This document shows, piece by piece, positions 36,640 to 46,243 of a stretch of 64,000 bases of DNA; the first letter of the stretch is position 1, and every line of letters begins with the position of its first letter. The notes under the pieces were generated by a model. That model saw only the letters and a list, made by a program, of their open reading frames with translations, was not told the DNA's origin and made no database searches. Both the position numbers and the translations under genes were made by a program. The DNA comes from Bog-473 sp963836605 (GTDB taxonomy: Bacteria > Actinomycetota > Acidimicrobiia > Acidimicrobiales > RAAP-2): contig CAWIKB010000009.1 of NCBI GenBank assembly GCA_963836605.1, positions 62,001-126,000 on the forward strand, given 5' to 3'.

Positions 36640-39238
36640 GTGGCGGTGAGGCCCGTGCCACTGGACATTGCGCCGTCCGAGCTGCGCGTCGAACACCTGG
36701 GGAGCGGAATGCTCGGCCTCGGGGTCAGGGCGCCTCGTCTGTCGTGGAGGCTCCCGGATCGAGTCACCCGGCAAGAGGCCTACCAGATCGAGATCAATGG
36801 GAAACCGAGTCCACGCGTCGTCAGTGATGCCTGTGTGCTCGTCCCGTGGCCCGGCCAACCGGTTGCATCCCGTCAGAACGTGTTGTGGCGTGTGCGGGTG
36901 TGGACCGAGCAGGGCGAGAGCCCCTGGTCTCCTGCCGGGTGGTTCGAAGCGGGCCTCCTGGAGGAGAGTGATTGGAGCGCCCACTGGATCGAATCCCCCG
37001 GCGATGACCGCCAACCTCTGGTGCTGCAAAAAGAGTGTTCCTTGGAAGGAGCACCCGCCCGCGCGCGCCTCTACGCGACGGCTCATGGCATCTACGAGTG
37101 CTTCCTCAACGGTCAGCGCGTGGGCGATCTGGAGCTGACCCCGGGGTTCACCAGCTATCCGACCCAGCAGCTGGTCCAGGCCTACGACGTGACGGCGCTC
37201 CTGGTCCAGGGGTCGAACCGATGGGAGGTCGTGGTGTCCGATGGCTGGTACCGGGGCCAACTCGGTATGCGTCGTCGAACGGACGGGTACGGAGACACGC
37301 TGGCATTTCTCGGACAGCTCGAATCCGACGGGTTGACCGTGTCGACCGACTCGGCGTGGACAGCAGGTGTGGGGAGGCTCGTGGCGGCCGACCCGATGGC
37401 GGGACAGATCGAAGACCACGTCCGAGCCTCGAAGGAGTGGCAGCCGGTCGCGGTGAGAGCCGGAGGCGTCGGGCCCCTTCACTGGTCTCCCTCGCCACCC
37501 GTCCGCCGGATCGAGCACGTCCGTCCCGTCTCGGTCACGAGGATCGCTCCCGGTCGGCAGGTGGCCGACCTCGGCCAGAACATCAACGGTTGGGTTCGCC
37601 TGACCGAAGTGGGACCCGCAGGCAGCCATATCACCTTGGTCCACGGAGAGAGCCTTGACCGCTCTGGGGATGTCACACAGGCAAATCTCATCGACGAGGG
37701 GGACGACTCGGCCAGTGGCCCGTTCCAGGTCGACGAGGTCACGTCTGCGGGGGGCGTGGAGGAGGTATTCGAGCCCCGTCACACGACCCATGGGTTCCGG
37801 TACGTCCGTCTCGAGGACCATCCTCGACGATTGACCCCCGACGATCTGAGTGGGGTCGTCGTGCACACGGATCTCCGTCGGACGGGTTGGTTCCGTTGCA
37901 GCGACGACAGCCTCAATCGCCTGCATCAAATCGCTGACTGGAGCTTCCGAGGCAACGCCTGCGACATCCCCACGGATTGCCCCCAGCGCGAGCGGCAGGG
38001 ATGGACGGGGGACTGGCAGCTGTTCACTCCCACCGCCGCGCTGCTCTACGACGTGATGGGGTTCTCACTCAAATGGCTACGCGACCTTGCCGCGGAGCAG
38101 CTCTCGGACGGCTGTGTGACCAACGTCGTCCCCGATCCGATGAGTCTCAAGCAGCCCCTCGACGATTTCTGGAGGTCCCTGCAGGGGTCGTCGGGCTGGG
38201 GCGACGCCGTCGTCATGGTCCCCTGGGAGCTCTGGCGGGCCTATGGGGACACCCAGGTTCTGTCCGAGCTCTGGCCGGCCATGGTGAAGTGGATCGACTA
38301 CGCAGCGGAAATGGCGCGGACTCGCCGGCATCCCAGTCGGGAAGCGGACAGGCCGGATGCCGCCGAGCACGAGGCATTCCTCTGGGATGGCGGCTTCCAT
38401 TGGGGTGAATGGCTGGAGCCGGGAGCCGACATCGTCGAGTCGCTCAGCCGTGAGCAGGGATCGGTCGCCACCGCGTACTTGTGCCGCTCCGCCGCACTGG
38501 CGGCGCGCATCGGCAGGATGTTGGGGCATTCGGAGGAGGCGGAGCGGATGGACTCACTCGCCAGGAATTGCCTGCGGGCGTGGCGGCTGGAGTACGTCAC
38601 GGGAGAGGGAGGGCGTCCTTCCCGACACGCAGGCGAACCATGTCCGAGCGCTCGCGTTCGACCTCGTGCCGGCGGAGCATCGCCATCGGACGGCTGAGCG
38701 ACTCGTGCAGCTGGTACGAGAGGCTGACACGCATCTGGGGACCGGATTCCTGGCGACGCCGCTCTTGCTGCCCGTGCTGGCCGACGCCGGACAGGTAGAC
38801 CTTGCCTATGAGCTGCTGCAGCGACGGTCGCCACCTTCGTGGCTGGCGATGGTCGACCGAGGTGCAACCACGGTCTGGGAGCTTTGGGAGGGCGTGGACG
38901 ACGCGGGACAGGCGCACATGTCGCTCAATCACTACAGCAAGGGCGCGGTGATCTCATTCCTGTACCGGTATGTGTCGGGAATCCAGCTCGTGGACGACGA
39001 GCCTGCGTACCGACGATTCCGAGTTGCTCCGCAACCCGGTGGTGGGTTGACGTGGGCTGAGGCGGCGCACGATTCGCCCTATGGAAGGATCGAATCGTCG
39101 TGGCGGATTCGAGACGATCGCTTTGATCTCACGGTCTCTGTTCCATCGGGAACGGCTGCCGAAGTGACGCTTCCCGGCGAGACCGAATCGAGTCACCAAG
39201 GCCCCGGGATCCAGGTCTACAGCATCCCCATCCACTAG
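36640..39238 (+). CDS. Alpha-L-rhamnosidase (GH78), with a +1 frameshift
   Basis: The N-terminal beta domains (LSWRLPDRVTRQEAYQIEIN; HGIYECFLNGQRVGDLELTP) and the catalytic (alpha/alpha)6 barrel motif TDCPQRERQGWTGDWQ identify a GH78 enzyme that removes terminal alpha-L-rhamnose. The frame changes at the GGG of 38611-38613; deleting one G joins LEYVTGEGG to VLPDTQANHVRALAF and gives 865 residues, a usual GH78 length. No signal peptide is present, so action is cytoplasmic. GTG 36640 or GTG 36646 may be the start. It follows the importer genes and precedes the LacI regulator. Confidence 0.9.
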
Positions 39239-39335
39239 GAGCGGCCCCGAGTACTCGCTGACGCCGCGCCTGCCCTGCAGCGGGGCAGGGTGAATCATGG
39301 AGTCGCGCAACGGCCGGCGAGTAACGTGACGGCCC

Positions 39336-40313
39336 GTGCGACAACCCCGACGCGTCACCATTCTCGACGTGGCGGCCAAAGCTGGCGTGCATCCGGCAAC
39401 GGTGTCGCGCACGCTGAGTCGACCGGAGAAGGTGGCACCCGAAACCAGACGCCGCGTCGAAGCGGCTGTCACGCGACTTGGATTCGTCCCGAATCGGGCC
39501 GCTCGAAAGATGAAGACGGGCCAGACCGGCGTCATCGCCGTCATCGTGCCGGACATTACCAATCCGTATTTTGCGTCCATGGTCCGCTCTCTCGAGAGGA
39601 CGGCTCGGGATGTCGACCTGCAGGTGCTCTTGGCCGACACCGGGGAACTCCCGAAGGAGGAGGTGCGGGCAGCGAAGATGCTCGCACACGACGTCGATGG
39701 ATTTGTCGTCCTCTCTCCAAGGCGGCTGCATCGGGAGCTCGAGGCCCTGGGTTCGATGCCCACCGTCTTCGTGCAGCGGCCAGTGCGAGGGCATCCCTCT
39801 GTGCTCCTCCGGAGCGCCTCAGCGGTGTACGAGGCACTCACCCATCTGGCTGCCGATGGGCATCGCCGCCTTTCCTTCCTCGGAGGTCCGACTGGGTCAT
39901 GGGCGGCCACTGAACGTCGGGCAGCGGTCCAGAAGGCCAGTCTCAGCATGGGGTTGGATGTGGCGGTGGTCAATGCCGCGGCGCCGACCTTCGAGGCTGC
40001 AGCGGAAGCCGTCGGGAAGATTCTGGCGCTCGAGGTGACGGCAGTGATCGCCTTCAACGATCAGATGGCGCTCGGCGTCATGGCCGGGTTGGCCCGTCGT
40101 GGGGTCGGAGTGCCCGAGGACGTCAGCGTCATCGGGTTCGATGACGTTCCCATGGCGGCCATGGTCGCTCCGCCACTGACGACCATCGGGCTACCGACCG
40201 AGGAGGCGGGATCGGTTGCAGTCGGACTCCTGCAGGACGAAGGAGCGCCGTCGGTGGAGCTCACGGGCAAGCTGGTCCTCCGCTCGTCGACTGCTACGGT
40301 CAGGGGACGTTGA
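39336..40313 (+). CDS. LacI-family transcriptional regulator
   Basis: A 325-residue regulator. The N-terminal helix-turn-helix is VTILDVAAKAGVHPATVSRT, the hinge region is LGFVPNRAARKMKTG (Met where Leu is usual), and a periplasmic-binding-like ligand domain follows (VIAVIVPDITNPYFASMV; VIGFDDVPMA). A TAACGT box eight bases before the GTG suggests a near-leaderless start. It sits between the rhamnosidase and the beta-glucuronidase. Four related palindromes in the window are probably its sites; the inducer may be a uronate or rhamnose derivative. Confidence 0.92.
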   Translation: MRQPRRVTILDVAAKAGVHPATVSRTLSRPEKVAPETRRRVEAAVTRLGFVPNRAARKMKTGQTGVIAVIVPDITNPYFASMVRSLERTARDVDLQVLLADTGELPKEEVRAAKMLAHDVDGFVVLSPRRLHRELEALGSMPTVFVQRPVRGHPSVLLRSASAVYEALTHLAADGHRRLSFLGGPTGSWAATERRAAVQKASLSMGLDVAVVNAAAPTFEAAAEAVGKILALEVTAVIAFNDQMALGVMAGLARRGVGVPEDVSVIGFDDVPMAAMVAPPLTTIGLPTEEAGSVAVGLLQDEGAPSVELTGKLVLRSSTATVRGR

Positions 40314-42086
40314 GCCAGCGCTGACGCAGGTAGCGCGCCGCTGCCTTCGGTCGCCGGTCTCGCGTAAACACCCCTTTCTTGTTGCCATCGACCCGCATGA
40401 AGGATGGTCCGGTCGCGAAGTCCGCGAAGTTCCACACGTGCTCCCCGACGACGGCGTCAATGCGGTCGAACACACGGTGGGCAACGTCGAGCATCGCCAC
40501 CTGATACTCCTCGCTCCACACCGCGTCATCGAGGGAGTGGAGCCCTGGCATGGCATCCGCTCCGTACTCGGTCACGAGGATTGGCTTGCCCAGTTCGGCC
40601 CAACCCCGCAGTTCATGTTCCCAGCCACGCTCCGCTGCCGCGAGGTCGCCGGGTTCCATGTACCAGCCGTAGTAGCGATTGATCATGATCACATCAGCCA
40701 GCTCGGTAACGGTGCAGTCATTGGGCTGGGCGAACATCATGTTGACAAATCCCACCGGGCGCGTTGGGTCGGCCTCTCTCGCGGCCGTGAAGAGCGGGGT
40801 GAAGTAGGCGCGGGCTTGCTCGGTATGCGACTCCGGCTCGTTGGCCAGACTCCATAGCACCACTGAAGGGTGGTTCTTGTCCCGTGCGATCAGTTCCTCA
40901 ATGGCCCGCTTGTGCACCGCTTGGGTCGTGCTCCCGATGGTCTCCTCTGAGAAGGTTTCCCGCGGTCCACCCAGGAAGAAGCCGCCACCGACGCCGAGAT
41001 TGAGCCCAACGGCGGCCGTCTCGTCGATCACCACAATGCCAAGCCGATCGGCGAGATCCAGCACCTCTTCGGCGTATGGATAGTGGGATGTGCGAAAGGA
41101 ATTGGCGCCGATCCACCTCAGCAGGGCGAAGTCATTGACCATGGCTGCATCGTTGTGTCCCCGTCCATTGACGTTGAGATCTTCATGCTTCCCGAAGCCC
41201 TTGAAGTGAAAGGGCTGGCCGTTAATCAAGAAATTGGTGCCGTCGACATCCACCGTGCGGATCCCGACAGGGATCGAGTAGCGATCGACGAGAACAGAGT
41301 CGATTCCCGACCAGGTCCACTTGGAGCCGGTAGAGGTAGCCACGTCCGGGCTCCCAGAGCTGTGCGTTCGGAACCGTCAGCACGGCGTCCCGCTCTTCGA
41401 TTTCGGCGACGAGCAAATCGTCTGCATCGCGCAGCTCCATCCGCACAGCCAGCTCTTCGTGACCGTCCACGGACACCTCGCTTCGCACGAGACCCGTGTG
41501 CGAGTCGAGCTCGGTCACGACGGTCAGGTCGGCGATGTAGGTGGTCGGGGTTGAATAGAGCCAGACGCTTCGGTGCAACCCTGCGTAGTTGAAAAAGTCG
41601 TGGTACTGGCGCTGCCGGCGCTCGCCGTCCGGCATGACCTCCACAATTCCTGGCGGCAGACTTGTGCCAGGTCAGCTCGTTGTTGACGGCCACAGTGACT
41701 CTCATCTCCTGTTCTTCGCGGACCAGGTCAGAGATGTCCACTTCGAATGGGGTGTAGCCCCCTTCATGTTCGACCACCTGCGTCTCGTCGACCCACACGG
41801 TGGCGCGGTGCGTTGCTGCGTCGAAACGGAGAACGACTCGGTCGCGCTCCCACCCTCGTGGCACCTGGACGACCCGCTGGTACCACACGTCCCCCACATG
41901 GTCGTGCAGAGCCTTGTCCGAGAGAACGTCGTTGAAGCTGCAGGGAACGGGCATCGGAAGGCTCTCTCGGAGTGCAGATCGCCACCACTCCTCCGAACGC
42001 CCTACGCCATCGGTGTCAACTCGAAACTCCCAGAGTCCGTCCAGCCGTTTGGCCTCGCGGCGAGCGTTATCTTGCGGACGAAGCAT
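40300..42086 (-). CDS. uidA: Beta-glucuronidase (GH2), with two +1 frameshifts
   Basis: Three pieces in successive frames make one GH2 enzyme. The first carries MLRPQDNARREAKRLDGLWE to VNNELTWHK; the second YHDFFNYAGLHRSVWLY to LWEPGRGYLYRL; the third VGIRTVDV to the end. The breaks map to about 41660 and to the CCC at 41306-41308. With both extra bases removed the length is 594, close to E. coli UidA. Acid/base Glu is in SLANEPESH, the nucleophile in LVTEYGADAMPG, and GNKKG carries the Asn-x-Lys pair that reads the glucuronide carboxylate. No signal peptide is seen. It would release glucuronate for UxaC. The 3' end overlaps the convergent LacI gene by 14 bases. Confidence 0.92.
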
Positions 42087-42260
42087 TGGTCCTCGCTTTC
42101 ATGACGAACTGTCCAGATCGTCGTGTGGTTGCCATCTTTCGAAGGTCGCGGCGGCCGTGTGAACGCACGATCGGCGGGTCCATTTCCGCTCGTAACGACC
42201 CCGCTGAGCGAGGGCCCACCCGGGTCGGCGAAGAATCGGATTTGTCCTGGTCCACGGCAG

Positions 42261-42274
42261 TGCAAAGCTTTGCA
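42261..42274. promoter_or_regulatory. Palindromic operator O3 between uidA and GH1
   Basis: TGCAAAGCTTTGCA is a perfect 14-base palindrome identical to the core of O1 at uxaC. It lies in the 262-base divergent gap, 75 bases before the GH1 ATG and about 175 bases before the uidA ATG, so one regulator could act on both directions. No other element was recognised in this gap. Confidence 0.68.
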
Positions 42275-42348
42275 TAAACCCGGGAGATCTGCCACACTGA
42301 AGGGGGCACTTGCGGCAGACGGAAGACGAGAAGGGTTGGTTGATTCGC

Positions 42349-43635
42349 ATGACGCGGGGCAGATTTCCGAATGGATTCTTGTGGGGCGCGTCGACGGCCG
42401 GCCATCAGGTCGAGGGGGGCAACGTCAGCGCCGACCTCTGGCCTCTGGAGTGGGCCGAGAACTCGGTTTTCAAGGAGCCCTCGGGTGATGCGTGTGATCA
42501 CTATCACCGCTATCCGGAGGATTTGGCGCTGCTCGCCGAGTTGGGTTGCAACGCCTACCGGTTCTCTCTGGAATGGAGCCGCATCGAGCCAGAGCCCGGG
42601 TACGTGTCGCGTGCCGCACTCGATCACTACGCGCGGATGACCGAGGCATGCTTGACCGCCGGACTGACCCCGGTCGTGACGATGAATCACTTCACGTTGC
42701 CACGATGGGTTGCCGGGCGAGGCGGCTGGTCTTCGCCGGAGACTCCGGACCGTTTTGCTGACTTCTCGGTACATGTCGCACGGCATTTCGGCGATCTGCT
42801 CTCTTGGGTGTGCACCCTCAACGAGCCCAACCTCATGACCATGTTGGGGGCGACAGGCGTGTTGGCCATGGGCGCCAATGACGAGACCCCGGCCGGTCAG
42901 GCGATGGCAGCGGCGACACCGGGGCCCCAGATGGGCCTCGATCAGGGGCAAGAGCATGGGGGTCAGGGCATTGGCGGATTCGATGCCTCGCACTACCAGA
43001 TGGGCTTGATCACCGGTGATCTCGAAACGATGTCCAAAGCCCACAGGCTGGGGGGACAAGCATTGCGGGCCGAAGCCGGTCACGTGAAGATCGGGTGGAC
43101 GCTGGCCCTCGTCGACCTGCAACCCGTCGAAGGCGGAGAAGAAGGGTGCAAGCGGGCGCGCAGAGTTGGACAGACGGACTGGCTGTCCGTGTCGACACAG
43201 GATGACTTCGTCGGTGTGCAGACCTATTCGCGCAATCTCATCGGTCCCCGAGGCAAAGTGCCACCTCCCGAGGGGGCGGCAATCACCCAGACGGGATGGG
43301 AGGTCTATCCAGAGGCGCTTGGACACACCGTGCGGCTCGCGGCGGAGTACGCCAACGTGCCCGTGTTGGTGACAGAAAACGGTATGGCCACTGATGACGA
43401 CGATGCCCGGATCGCCTACACGAGGGGGGCCCTGGAGGGGCTTGCTGAGTGCTTGGCCGACGGCATCGACGTGCGTGGCTATCTGCACTGGACCCTTCTC
43501 GACAATTTCGAGTGGACAGCCGGGTTTGCCAAGACGTTCGGATTGATCGCCGTTGACCTCGGGACCTTCGCTCGAAATGTGAAGCCGTCAGCCCGATGGC
43601 TCGGCGAGGTAGCGGCGCGAAATTCTCTCGATTAG
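42349..43635 (+). CDS. GH1 family beta-glycosidase
   Basis: A 428-residue GH1 enzyme (beta-glucosidase/beta-galactosidase family). Seen are the N-terminal FPNGFLWGASTAGHQVEGGN, acid/base Glu in CTLNEPNLM, nucleophile Glu in VLVTENGMATDDDD, and WTLLDNFEWTAGF near the end. It lacks a signal peptide, so it acts on imported substrate. The ATG at 42349 is chosen for the family N terminus; an earlier in-frame TTG at 42337 or 42340 is possible. It lies downstream of operator O3 and ends four bases into the convergent amidohydrolase stop. The sugar preference cannot be read from sequence alone. Confidence 0.9.
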   Translation: MTRGRFPNGFLWGASTAGHQVEGGNVSADLWPLEWAENSVFKEPSGDACDHYHRYPEDLALLAELGCNAYRFSLEWSRIEPEPGYVSRAALDHYARMTEACLTAGLTPVVTMNHFTLPRWVAGRGGWSSPETPDRFADFSVHVARHFGDLLSWVCTLNEPNLMTMLGATGVLAMGANDETPAGQAMAAATPGPQMGLDQGQEHGGQGIGGFDASHYQMGLITGDLETMSKAHRLGGQALRAEAGHVKIGWTLALVDLQPVEGGEEGCKRARRVGQTDWLSVSTQDDFVGVQTYSRNLIGPRGKVPPPEGAAITQTGWEVYPEALGHTVRLAAEYANVPVLVTENGMATDDDDARIAYTRGALEGLAECLADGIDVRGYLHWTLLDNFEWTAGFAKTFGLIAVDLGTFARNVKPSARWLGEVAARNSLD

Positions 43636-44798
43636 TACTGATCGAGATCGAATCCGACCCGCTCGACGTCCTCGCTGAGGGCCGAGAGGTCGAAGTTATA
43701 CACCTTGGCGGCCGTGTCGCAGAGGATCTTGCGTGTGGTTTCGGTCGACATGTCAGGGTGTGACATCAGCGCAGACACCTCCGCCTCGGTGTCGGCGAAC
43801 ATTGACTCGAAATGAGGGAAGTCCACACCGATCATGGCGTTGTCGCAGCCGATGGCGAATTCCTCGTAGTCGCCGCTCGGCCGTGCCAGCTCGTCAAGAG
43901 ACACCTGCTCAGGAGTGCAGGGCGAGATGCCCGAGTAACAGTTATCGGCCCAGTAATCGCGAGCGCGGCGAGCGAACAGACGGGAACGTTCAAGTACCTT
44001 CGCCCAGCCCGTCCAGTCGTCTCCGAGCTCCAGGCGCTTGTCGAGTCGCCGAATGGCCGGTCCGATCCAGTCTCCCTCGGTCTCCACGAAGGCCACCCGG
44101 AGGTCGGGGAATCGATCGAAGACGCCACCAAGGATGAGCTGCCAGAGGGATCGGCCGGAGAAGAACGAATGTTCCATCGCCAGCGTCATGATGGCGGCAA
44201 ATCCCGGGGGGTCGTACGTGGGAGCACCCGAGCCACCGTGCTGGCTGATCGGCAGATCCAGTTCGACGCACACCGCCCAGACCGGGTCGAGGACCGGGTC
44301 GAAGAAGAAGGTGCCTCCGGGCAGGAGCGACGGCATCATGACGCCTTGGAGCCCATGTTCCTTGGCCCAGCGGATATCAGCGACGGCCTGGTCGATGTCG
44401 TCGAAGGAGATCACCGCCTGTCCTGCCCGCCGTCCTGGAGCGCAGTCGCAGAAGTCGACGAGCCACCGGTTGTAAGCCAGACGCGCCTGGCGGGTGAGCT
44501 CCGGGCTCGCAAAAGCTCCGTCTTCGTCCGGTCGAACCTCGAACGGAAGTCCATTTGGAAAGAGGACCTCCGCCACAACACCTTGGCTCTCCAGTTCCTT
44601 CAGCCGGAGGTCGGAATCCCACTGCGCCGTGGCGTCGAAACCTGGTTTGAGGCCACCGTGCTCGGGGGCGCCGATCGATTCCTGTTGCAGCACCCAGGCG
44701 TCATACGCGTCGAGGTGGGCCTGCTCGATGTAGGGCCGGTAGCCGGCGCGCGATGCTCGTACGTGTCCGTCCACTGAGATGATCGCCGTTCGTGCCAC
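43632..44798 (-). CDS. Amidohydrolase (COG2159 group), second copy
   Basis: A 388-residue metal-dependent hydrolase of the amidohydrolase-2 family. An N-terminal SVDGHVRAS, the central His motif PISQHGGSGAP and the terminal Asp motif IGVDFPHFESM are visible. The GTG at 44798 is chosen because GGGAG lies about seven bases upstream; GTG 44804 is also in frame. Operator-like palindrome O4 lies 39 bases upstream of the start. Relatives include decarboxylases of aromatic acids and other C-C hydrolases; the substrate here is unknown. It may work with the P450/SDR/ALDH genes on an aglycone. Confidence 0.84.
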   Translation of the reverse strand: MARTAIISVDGHVRASRAGYRPYIEQAHLDAYDAWVLQQESIGAPEHGGLKPGFDATAQWDSDLRLKELESQGVVAEVLFPNGLPFEVRPDEDGAFASPELTRQARLAYNRWLVDFCDCAPGRRAGQAVISFDDIDQAVADIRWAKEHGLQGVMMPSLLPGGTFFFDPVLDPVWAVCVELDLPISQHGGSGAPTYDPPGFAAIMTLAMEHSFFSGRSLWQLILGGVFDRFPDLRVAFVETEGDWIGPAIRRLDKRLELGDDWTGWAKVLERSRLFARRARDYWADNCYSGISPCTPEQVSLDELARPSGDYEEFAIGCDNAMIGVDFPHFESMFADTEAEVSALMSHPDMSTETTRKILCDTAAKVYNFDLSALSEDVERVGFDLDQY

Positions 44799-44836
44799 GG
44801 CCACTCCCTTCCGGGTCCAGGACCCTTGTGCCGGAC

Positions 44837-44856
44837 CAATGCTAACGTTTGCATTG
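44837..44856. promoter_or_regulatory. Palindromic operator O4 before the amidohydrolase
   Basis: CAATGCTAACGTTTGCATTG is a 20-base palindrome with a single mismatched pair and a CG centre. Its core TGCTAACGTTTGCA shares the TGC-AA-TTGCA frame of O1 to O3. It lies in the 203-base gap between the minus-strand amidohydrolase and the plus-strand FMN dehydrogenase and could control either gene or both. Confidence 0.6.
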
Positions 44857-45001
44857 AGATGCTGCCACGAGTCACGGAATCCGTCCGGTGCGGAGTCCTT
44901 GGGCCCGGCGCCGTCATCGTCTCCCAGGTCCCGAGGCGCCACGGACACCGGAATCACCTGGTTGCCGACTCCCACCGCGGCTCTGCTTCCAGTAGTCCGT
45001 C

Positions 45002-46207
45002 GTGACGCACCGCACGACGCCACATGACCGACGCGTCGCGTCTCGGATCACCTCGGTGGAGCGCGCACAGAAGCTTGCGCGTCGGAGGGTGCCCCGCCCG
45101 GTGGAGAACTACCTGGACGGAGGAGCAGGGGAGGAGGTGTCGCTGGGCGAGAACCGAGAAGCGTTCCGTTCGGTTGGATTCTCCGCCGGACTTGGCGTCA
45201 CCGAAGGCCCCCCGAACCTTCAGACCTCCGTACTGGGGAGCGAGGTGTCGATGCCCGTACTGCTCAGTCCAATCGGGTTCTCGCGCATGATGCACTGCTC
45301 GGGCGATGTGGCCGGCGCCTCGGCCGCAGCGAAGGCGGGGACGATCTTCACGGTCAGTTCGATGTCAGGCCATGCCCTCGAGGATGTGCGATCTGCGGCG
45401 CCCGGACCGCTGTGGTTCCAGCTCTACTTTCTGGGTGGTCGGGAGGGCGCACGGCGTCTGGCAACCGACGCCGGCCAACTCGGGTATACCGCGATCGTCG
45501 TCACCATGGACACCCAGATCCCCGGCGATCGTCGTCGGGAGAGCAGGTACGGCCTTTCCCCGCCGCTCCGGCTCGATCGCAGGACCATCACCAAAATGGC
45601 ACCCTTCGTCGCCACACGGCCGAGGTGGCTCGTCGACCAGGCGCGGGAGGGGTTCAAGCTGGATCTCGTCAATGCCCGGCGGGTGGGCGCACCCGACGCG
45701 CCGAACCCGGTGGAAATGGGTTTGCTCGAGTGGATCGCCGAACCCCCGACGTGGGCAGATCTGGCGTGGGTCCGCGAGGTGTTCGGCGGGGATGTCCTGG
45801 TCAAGGGTGTGCTGTGCCCGGACGATGCCAGGCGCGCGGTGGACGCGGGTGCGTCGGGAATCATCGTGTCGAACCATGGGGGACGCCAGCTGGACGGCGT
45901 TGCCGCCACTCTGAGGGCATTGCCGGAGATCGTCGCAGCGGTGGGCGACCAGGTCGACGTCCTTGTCGACGGTGGGATCCGAAGCGGCGCTGATGTCGTC
46001 AAGGCCGTGGCGTTGGGGGCACGCGCGGCCATGGTGGGGCGAGCGTGGGCCTACGGGCTCAGCGCAGCGGGTCAACCGGGCGTGGATCGTGTCCTGGCGC
46101 TTCTCCGAGAGGACATTGACCGCACGATGCGCCTTCTGGGCGTCCGTTCGGTTGTGGACCTGAACGGATCTGTGGTGCGTCTGCCACTGGACTTTGGCGC
46201 TTCCTGA
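45002..46207 (+). CDS. FMN-dependent alpha-hydroxyacid dehydrogenase
   Basis: A 401-residue member of the lactate/glycolate/mandelate flavoenzyme family with a TIM barrel. Seen are the substrate-side PVLLSPIGFSRMMH, WFQLYFLGGREGARRL, the catalytic His/Arg region IIVSNHGGRQLDG and the FMN phosphate region VLVDGGIRSGADVVKAVALG. Several stretches also resemble MftD of mycofactocin loci, so that branch is possible. It is the first plus-strand gene before rhaI-rhaD-rhaB. Rhamnose breakdown by this route gives lactaldehyde then lactate, so L-lactate oxidation to pyruvate is a reasonable inference. The start is GTG 45002. Confidence 0.85.
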   Translation: MTHRTTPHDRRVASRITSVERAQKLARRRVPRPVENYLDGGAGEEVSLGENREAFRSVGFSAGLGVTEGPPNLQTSVLGSEVSMPVLLSPIGFSRMMHCSGDVAGASAAAKAGTIFTVSSMSGHALEDVRSAAPGPLWFQLYFLGGREGARRLATDAGQLGYTAIVVTMDTQIPGDRRRESRYGLSPPLRLDRRTITKMAPFVATRPRWLVDQAREGFKLDLVNARRVGAPDAPNPVEMGLLEWIAEPPTWADLAWVREVFGGDVLVKGVLCPDDARRAVDAGASGIIVSNHGGRQLDGVAATLRALPEIVAAVGDQVDVLVDGGIRSGADVVKAVALGARAAMVGRAWAYGLSAAGQPGVDRVLALLREDIDRTMRLLGVRSVVDLNGSVVRLPLDFGAS

Positions 46208-46243
46208 AGTTCGAATTGGACAACACGCAAGTGAGGACTGAGA

